Positions 12,019-16,787 of a stretch of DNA of 16,787 nucleotides are shown here, in pieces. A model generated the notes under the pieces. The model was not told the DNA's origin. It saw only the letters and a list, made by a program, of their open reading frames with translations, and ran no database searches. Position 1 is the first letter of the stretch. Each line of letters opens with the position of its first letter. A program made the translations under genes and the position numbers. This DNA comes from Desulfocarbo sp964620595 (GTDB lineage Bacteria > Desulfobacterota > Desulfarculia > Desulfarculales > Desulfarculaceae), in the NCBI GenBank assembly GCA_964620595.1, contig CAZUHP010000061.1, forward strand, positions 1 to 16,787, given 5' to 3'.

Positions 12019-14385
12019 ATGCCCCGCAGCCCCGGCCGTTCTAAAGACAAGCCCCGCTCCAGGCGCCACTCATCCCAACGCCCAGCTGGCCGGTCCGGGT
12101 TGTGGCTGGTCCTGGCGGTGCTGCTGGCCCTGGCCCTGGCCGGGGGGGTGTATGTGTGGCTCGTTTCAGCGGACATCGAGTCGCGCTTTGCCGGCCGCCT
12201 GTGGAGCCTGCCTTCCCAGGTCTATGCGGACACCATGCTGCTCTTTCCGGGCCAGGCCTACCGCCGGAGCCAGGTGCAGCGCTGCCTGGAGGAGCTGGGC
12301 TACCGCCGGGTGAGGGGGCTGCCCCGGAAGCCGGGCCAATACCGTTCCCGGCCAGATGGGCTGGAGGTGTTCCTGCGCCGGCTCGAGCTGCCCGGCCGAG
12401 AGCGCGAGGCCCTGGGCCTGCGCCTTGCCTTTGACTCCCGGGGGATACGCTCCATGCGGCGCCTGGGGGGCGGGGCGGCGCCGGGGGTGGTGGAGCTGGA
12501 GCCCCGCCTGGTGGCCCGCTTCTTCGGCCCGGAGCGGGAGATGCGGCTCCTGGTCTCCCGCCGGCAGATACCTCCCCACCTGGTGCACGCGGTGCTGGCC
12601 GCCGAGGACGCGGATTTCTACCAGCACCCGGGCGTGGACGTGCTGGGCATGCTGCGCGCCCTGTGGGTCAACCTCCGCCACGGCGGCATCCGCCAGGGCG
12701 GCTCCACCATCACCCAGCAGTTGGCCAAGAACTACTTCCTCACTCCGGAGCGCACCTTGGGCCGCAAGCTCAAGGAGATCGTCATCGCGCTGGTGCTGGA
12801 GGGCAAGTACGACAAGGACACCATCCTGGAGATATACCTCAACGAGGTGTACCTGGGGCAGATGGGCTCGGTGGCGGTGAACGGGGTGGGGGAGGCGGCG
12901 CGCTTCTACTTCGGCCGCCCGGCCGAGTTGCTGAGCGTGGCCCAGGCCGCCCTGTTGGCCGGCATCATCAAGGGCCCCAACTACTACTCGCCCTACCGCC
13001 ACCCGCGGCGGGCCCTGCAGCGGCGCAACCAGGTCCTGGCCGCCATGGCCAAGCAGGGCTGGCTCACCCCGGCGGAGCTGAAGGCGGCCCGGGCCGAACC
13101 CCTGGGCGTGCGGCCCTACCGCGCCTACCACCGCCGGGCGCCGTACTTCGTGGACTACCTGTCCCGCCAGTTGCGCGAGCTGTACCCCCGCCAGGCGCTG
13201 GCCAGCCTGGGGCTGGGCATCTATACCACCCTGGATCTGGAGGTGCAGGCCGCGGCCGAGCGGGCCCTGAGGCGCGGGCTGAAGCGCCTGGAGAGGATCC
13301 GCCCCCCCAAGAGAGGTGTGAAGCCGGCCGGGCGCCTGCAAGGCGCGGTGATCGTGATGCAGCCCCAGACCGGCAACATCCTGGCCCTGGTGGGCGGCCG
13401 CGACTACGGCCAGAGCCAGTTCAACCGCGCCACCCAGGCCCTGCGCCAGCCGGGCAGCACCTTCAAGCCCTTCGTGTACCTGGCCGCCTTGGACGAGTTC
13501 AGCCCGGCCAGCCTGCTTTCCAACCAGCCGCGCACCTACGAGGCGGGCGGCCGCAAGTGGCAGCCCCACAACTACAAGCCCTATGACGCCCGCCAGGTGA
13601 GCCTGCGCACCGCCCTGGCCCTGAGCCTGAACATCCCCACCGTGGATCTGGCCATGCGGGTGGGGCTGGAGCGGGTGGCGGCGGTGGCCCGGAGCTTTGG
13701 CTTCAAGATACCGGGCCGTCCCTATCCCGCCCTGGCCCTGGGCGCTTTGGAGGTGCGTCCCCTGGAGCTGGCCCGGGCCTATTGCGCTTTTGCCGCCGAC
13801 GGGGTGTTGCCCTATCCGCTCAGCCTGCACAGGGTGACCGACGACAAGGGCCAGGTGGTGCACCGGCGGCACGTGAGCAAGAAGAGCGTGACCACCCCGG
13901 CCAAGGCCTATCTCATGTGTTCGCTGTTGCGGAGCGTGGTGACCCAGGGCACGGCCCGGGGGCTGGCCCGCCTGGGGGTTGGTATTCCCGTGGCCGGCAA
14001 GACCGGCACCACCGACGACTACCGCGATGCCTGGTTCGTGGGCTACACTCCGGATATAGTGGCCTTGGTGTGGGTGGGCTTTGACGACGGCCGCCCCACT
14101 GGCTTCAGCGGGGCGGGCGCGGCGCTTCCCATCTGGGCCGAGTTGGTGAAGGCCATTCCCTGGCGCACTTCAAAGCGCTGGTTCACCCGGCCGCCGGGGG
14201 TGGTGCGGGCGCCGGTCTGCGCGGAGAGCGGCCAGGCCCCTACCAGTGCCTGCCCCCGCGTGAAGGAAGAGGTTTTCCTGGAGGGCCGGGCGCCCACGGA
14301 GCCCTGCCCCCTGCACCGTGACCAGAATCCCGTGGGTGACATGCTGAGGTCTCTGGGCAATGCCATACGCGATCTGTTCGACTAG
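12019..14385 (+). CDS. mrcB: Penicillin-binding protein 1b (bifunctional class A PBP)
   Basis: This 788-residue enzyme polymerises and crosslinks peptidoglycan at the inner membrane. It has a basic cytoplasmic N-terminus, a transmembrane helix (27-49) and a UB2H-like domain (about 65-150, SQVYADTMLLFPGQAYRRSQVQRCLEELGYRRV), which marks PBP1b rather than PBP1a. The glycosyltransferase domain carries E196 in EDADFYQHPGVD, then GGSTITQQLAKN (227-238) and EIYLNEVYLG. The transpeptidase domain carries S480-T-F-K483, S536-L-N and KTGT at 661-664. All catalytic motifs are intact. I start at ATG 12019 ahead of the basic N-terminus; its ribosome site is weak, and an in-frame ATG further upstream would begin inside non-coding leader. 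The 3' end overlaps the next gene by 26 bases. Confidence 0.96.
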   Translation: MPRSPGRSKDKPRSRRHSSQRPAGRSGLWLVLAVLLALALAGGVYVWLVSADIESRFAGRLWSLPSQVYADTMLLFPGQAYRRSQVQRCLEELGYRRVRGLPRKPGQYRSRPDGLEVFLRRLELPGREREALGLRLAFDSRGIRSMRRLGGGAAPGVVELEPRLVARFFGPEREMRLLVSRRQIPPHLVHAVLAAEDADFYQHPGVDVLGMLRALWVNLRHGGIRQGGSTITQQLAKNYFLTPERTLGRKLKEIVIALVLEGKYDKDTILEIYLNEVYLGQMGSVAVNGVGEAARFYFGRPAELLSVAQAALLAGIIKGPNYYSPYRHPRRALQRRNQVLAAMAKQGWLTPAELKAARAEPLGVRPYRAYHRRAPYFVDYLSRQLRELYPRQALASLGLGIYTTLDLEVQAAAERALRRGLKRLERIRPPKRGVKPAGRLQGAVIVMQPQTGNILALVGGRDYGQSQFNRATQALRQPGSTFKPFVYLAALDEFSPASLLSNQPRTYEAGGRKWQPHNYKPYDARQVSLRTALALSLNIPTVDLAMRVGLERVAAVARSFGFKIPGRPYPALALGALEVRPLELARAYCAFAADGVLPYPLSLHRVTDDKGQVVHRRHVSKKSVTTPAKAYLMCSLLRSVVTQGTARGLARLGVGIPVAGKTGTTDDYRDAWFVGYTPDIVALVWVGFDDGRPTGFSGAGAALPIWAELVKAIPWRTSKRWFTRPPGVVRAPVCAESGQAPTSACPRVKEEVFLEGRAPTEPCPLHRDQNPVGDMLRSLGNAIRDLFD

Positions 14386-14881
14386 GGGGTGGCGGCGTCC
14401 GGCCGGGCGCCTGGGGCTGTGCATCCTGGTGGCGCTTGCGCTGGGCGGCTGTTCGCTGATCACCTCGCCCTATCCGGCGCCGCCTCCGCCCGGCCCGGCC
14501 GGGCCCGCACCCTCTGCGCCCTCCAAGGAGAGCCGGACCCTGGAGGTGGAACCGGTCCCCGCCCCCCCCGCCCCCCCCGCCCCCCCTGCGGACCGGCCCG
14601 GGCCGCGGGCCCAGGCCTCCCTGGAGCTGACCAGCCAGGGCCGCCGCCTGCTCCTGGGCGGCCAGGTGGATGAGGCCATCTCTCTCCTGGAGCGGGCCAC
14701 CGGCCTGAACCCGGACAATGGCCGCGCCTATTACTGGCTGGCCGAGGCCTGGCTGAGCAAGGGCAATCCCTCCCAGGCATTGGAATACCATCACCAGGCC
14801 TGGCTGCGTCTGCATTCCCGCCAGGCCTGGGACGGCCGCCTGCGCGACCAGCGCCGGCGCCTGGAGAACGCCGCCCGCTGA
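14360..14881 (+). CDS. TPR lipoprotein, candidate LpoP-like activator of PBP1b
   Basis: This 173-residue lipoprotein has a signal segment with Arg residues, a hydrophobic stretch and lipobox LALGGC with Cys31. Ser at +2 predicts the outer membrane. Residues 37-82 are a proline-rich linker. Residues 86-160 hold about two TPR units (QGRRLLLGGQVDEAISLLERATGLNPDNGRAYYWLAEAWLSKGNPSQALEYHHQAW). The ATG lies inside the end of the PBP1b gene, so the two are co-transcribed and probably coupled; a GAGG lies upstream. In Pseudomonas the TPR lipoprotein LpoP, encoded beside PBP1b, activates it from the outer membrane. The same lipid anchor, linker, TPR and gene pairing suggests this role (inference). Orthology is unproven. 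Confidence 0.82.
   Translation: MPYAICSTRGWRRPAGRLGLCILVALALGGCSLITSPYPAPPPPGPAGPAPSAPSKESRTLEVEPVPAPPAPPAPPADRPGPRAQASLELTSQGRRLLLGGQVDEAISLLERATGLNPDNGRAYYWLAEAWLSKGNPSQALEYHHQAWLRLHSRQAWDGRLRDQRRRLENAAR
14562..14588 (+). repeat. 9-bp GC-only tandem repeat in the lipoprotein linker
   Basis: Three units of G followed by seven or eight C encode APPAPPAPP. Slippage by a whole unit changes the linker by three residues, while slippage inside a C-run breaks the frame. Confidence 0.7.
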
Positions 14882-14920
14882 AGGGAAGGGCGGCCGTCTC
14901 TCCATACCCGCGGCGGCCTG

Positions 14921-14929
14921 TGCTATCAT
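14921..14929 (+). promoter_or_regulatory. Possible extended -10 promoter for the sensor kinase
   Basis: TGC directly followed by TATCAT (14924-14929) fits an extended -10 element. No -35 box is convincing upstream, which extended -10 promoters tolerate. It lies about 70 bases before the kinase start, in the 119-base gap after the lipoprotein gene. Confidence 0.35.
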
Positions 14930-14976
14930 GCTCGCCGGATATGGCCGGCGCCGCCGGCAGGAGGAAGCCTTTCACC

Positions 14977-14997
14977 ATGGTTCGATTGGGGGGATAG
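14977..14997 (+). other. Seven-codon frame (MVRLGG, amber stop) in frame ahead of the kinase
   Basis: An ATG at 14977 follows a perfect AGGAGG (spacing 12) but hits TAG after six residues. The frame is identical to that of the kinase gene, which resumes at TTG 15001, one codon after the amber. It may be a leader peptide that couples translation, or the former start of the kinase, now interrupted by a nonsense codon. Confidence 0.5.
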
Positions 14998-15000
14998 GGC

Positions 15001-16787
15001 TTGGACATACAGGGGCATCTTGCTTTTTCCCGGCAGGCCGGGCGGCGGGGCGCCTGGTGGTGGGCCGCGGTGCTGGCCGCCTGCCTGTGGCTGTGGCCGG
15101 TGCCGGCCGCCCCGGCCGGCCGGCCGCTGCGGGTGCTGGTGCTGCACTCCTACCACCAGGGGTACTTGTGGACCGATTACATAGGTCATGGCATCCGGGA
15201 GGTGTTCGACCAGGCTGACTTGAACTGCGAGCTGTACGTGGAATACCTGGACAGCAAGCGGCACCCCTGCCGCGAGGTGTTCCCCCAGATGGCCGAACTC
15301 TTGGCCCGCAAGTACCGCAACCTGCCCCTGTCGGTGATCATAACCAGCGACGACAATGCCCTGGACTTCATGCTGGCCTACCGCGACCGGCTTTTTCCCG
15401 GCACGCCGGTGGTGTTCTGCGGGATCAACGACTACCGCCCCCAGCGCATCGCCGGAAAAGAGGGCTACACCGGTGTGGTCGAGGACTTCGACCTGGCCGG
15501 CACCGTGGGCCTGATGCTGGGGCTGCATCCCCGGGCCAGGCGCATAGCCGTGGTCAGCGACGTGACGCCCACCGGCCAGACCAACCTGCGGCGCATGCGC
15601 GCGGTCATGCCCCGCTTCTCGGGCAGGGTGGAGTTCGTGGAGCTGGCCGGGCTCTCGGCCGGGGAGCTGGTGAAACGCCTGCGCAGCCTGCCCCCGGACA
15701 GCCTGGTGTTGAACCTCTCCTTCTGGCGCGACGCCACCGGCCGCGCCTTTGACTTCAAGGAAGGCCTGCGCATCGTAACCCGGTCCAGCCCGGTGCCGGT
15801 GTACTCGCTCTGGGACCAAATGATCCGCTACGGCACGGTGGGCGGCATAGTCACCAGCGGCCGCCAGCAGGGCAAGCAGGCCGCCCGGCTGGCCCTGATG
15901 ATCCTTCACGGCAAGCCGGCGGACCAGATACCGGTGATCACCGGCAGCCCCAACCTGCCCACCTTCGACTTCGCGGCCCTGCAACGCTTCGGCATTCCCT
16001 TGCGCAAGCTGCCCCAGACCAGCGTCATACTCAACCGGCCCCAGAGCTTTTACCAGCGCTACCGCCTTCTCATCTGGCTGGTGGTCGGTTTTCTCCTGGC
16101 CCAGAGCCTGGTCATCGCGGCCTTGGGGGTGAACGTGACCCGGCGGCGGCGGGCGGAAAAGGCGCTCCGCAAGTCCGAGCAGCTGTACCGCGACCTGTTC
16201 GACTCCATCAACGACCTCATCTACACCCAGGACCTGGAGGGACGCTTCCTCACCGTAAACCGGGCCATGGCCAATGTCTTCGGCTATGCCCGCGAGGAGC
16301 TGATCGGCCGCCGGGCCGCGGAGTTCATGCGGCCCGACCTGCGCGAGGCCTTTGACACCGAGTACCTGGCCACGCTCAAGGAAAAGGGCGAGTACGCGGG
16401 CCTCTCGCTCTATTTCGACAAGCAGGGCCAGCGCCACTACATAGAGTACCGGAGCGCCCTGGTGCGGCCCCAGTACGGCCCGGCCTACATCTCCGGGTCG
16501 GGCCGCGAGGTGACCGAGCGCAAGCTGACCGAGAAGCGGCTTCGTTCTTTGCAGCGCCAGCTCCTGCAAGCCCAGAAGATGGAGGCCATCGGCACCCTGG
16601 CCGGGGGCATCGCCCACGACTTCAACAACATCCTGGCCATGATAACCGGCCACACCGAGTTGGCCCTGGAGCAGGCCCGGGCGGGCAAGCCGGCGCCCGA
16701 GGATCTCGAGAGCGTGCTCAAGGCTTCCGAGCGGGCCCGGGACCTGGTGGGCCAGATCCTGGCTTTCAGCCGCCAGAGCGAGCCCAA
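15001..16787 (+). CDS. Sensor histidine kinase with ABC-type periplasmic binding domain and PAS, 3' end missing
   Basis: At least 595 residues are visible before the right edge. The N-terminus has a hydrophobic signal/anchor (about 16-42). A periplasmic domain of the ABC substrate-binding (YjcC/TrpX-like) type follows at about 43-340 (RVLVLHSYHQGYLWTDYIGHGIREVF, VIITSDDNALDFMLAYRD, GTPVVFCGIND). A second transmembrane helix lies at about 355-378. A PAS domain (about 390-500, YRDLFDSINDLIYTQDLEGRFLTVN) leads into HisKA with H539 in LAGGIAHDFNNILA. The HATPase domain and any receiver lie outside. The start is TTG 15001, since TAG at 14995 closes the frame upstream. It probably senses a small periplasmic ligand; the ligand and partner regulator are unknown. 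Confidence 0.9.
   Translation, partial: MDIQGHLAFSRQAGRRGAWWWAAVLAACLWLWPVPAAPAGRPLRVLVLHSYHQGYLWTDYIGHGIREVFDQADLNCELYVEYLDSKRHPCREVFPQMAELLARKYRNLPLSVIITSDDNALDFMLAYRDRLFPGTPVVFCGINDYRPQRIAGKEGYTGVVEDFDLAGTVGLMLGLHPRARRIAVVSDVTPTGQTNLRRMRAVMPRFSGRVEFVELAGLSAGELVKRLRSLPPDSLVLNLSFWRDATGRAFDFKEGLRIVTRSSPVPVYSLWDQMIRYGTVGGIVTSGRQQGKQAARLALMILHGKPADQIPVITGSPNLPTFDFAALQRFGIPLRKLPQTSVILNRPQSFYQRYRLLIWLVVGFLLAQSLVIAALGVNVTRRRRAEKALRKSEQLYRDLFDSINDLIYTQDLEGRFLTVNRAMANVFGYAREELIGRRAAEFMRPDLREAFDTEYLATLKEKGEYAGLSLYFDKQGQRHYIEYRSALVRPQYGPAYISGSGREVTERKLTEKRLRSLQRQLLQAQKMEAIGTLAGGIAHDFNNILAMITGHTELALEQARAGKPAPEDLESVLKASERARDLVGQILAFSRQSEP

Noticed and set aside
12166..13872. 568-residue minus-strand frame opposite PBP1b
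   Set aside because: Antisense shadow; the plus strand has all catalytic motifs of PBP1b.
14926..16653. 575-residue minus-strand frame opposite the sensor kinase
   Set aside because: Antisense shadow; the plus strand has a continuous binding domain, PAS and H-box.

Overview
The window is GC-rich, densely packed bacterial chromosome. The PBP1b with a UB2H domain, two lipoprotein-type signals (outer-membrane sorting) and the sensor kinase with an ABC-type periplasmic binding domain point to a Gram-negative. A member of the Desulfobacterota (former Deltaproteobacteria, Desulfarculus-like) is my best guess from general feel; no marker gene here proves it.

Positions 1-8890 (all minus strand) hold a contractile-tail module of P2 type. 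In transcription order it has a small ORF, a tail-terminator-like protein, sheath (FI), tube (FII), an unexpected lipoprotein, the tail assembly chaperone E with a -1 frameshift extension E', the tape measure, gpX, hub gpD, spike/baseplate gpV, gpU, the gp25/gpW wedge protein, and the start of gpJ, which runs off the left edge. Genes overlap or nearly touch (ATGA, GTGA and TGATG junctions). No capsid, portal, terminase, integrase or lysis gene is visible, and housekeeping genes begin about 3 kb upstream of the first tail gene. The cluster is therefore either a headless tailocin (phage-tail-like particle) or one end of a prophage.

Positions 8891-11209 (minus strand) form an accessory module: a small winged-helix DNA-binding protein, a one-pass membrane protein and a TPR protein. 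The last two are adjacent (TGAATG) and share a duplicated motif, which makes them a candidate two-component conflict or signalling pair. A set of 10-bp periodic repeats lies between this module and the tail operon. G-rich repeats sharing a common core flank the module on both sides.

Positions 11210-12018 are non-coding apart from a tRNA-Arg (ACG anticodon, minus strand) with a clear promoter. Two strong hairpin-plus-T terminators, read on the plus strand, sit next to it and share a 19-nt direct repeat.

Positions 12019-16787 (plus strand) are chromosomal cell-envelope and signalling genes: penicillin-binding protein 1b, an overlapping TPR lipoprotein that could be its LpoP-like activator, and a sensor histidine kinase with an ABC-type periplasmic binding domain, cut by the right edge. 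The kinase appears to start at TTG, just after a seven-codon frame (start ATG, in-frame amber) that has a strong ribosome binding site.
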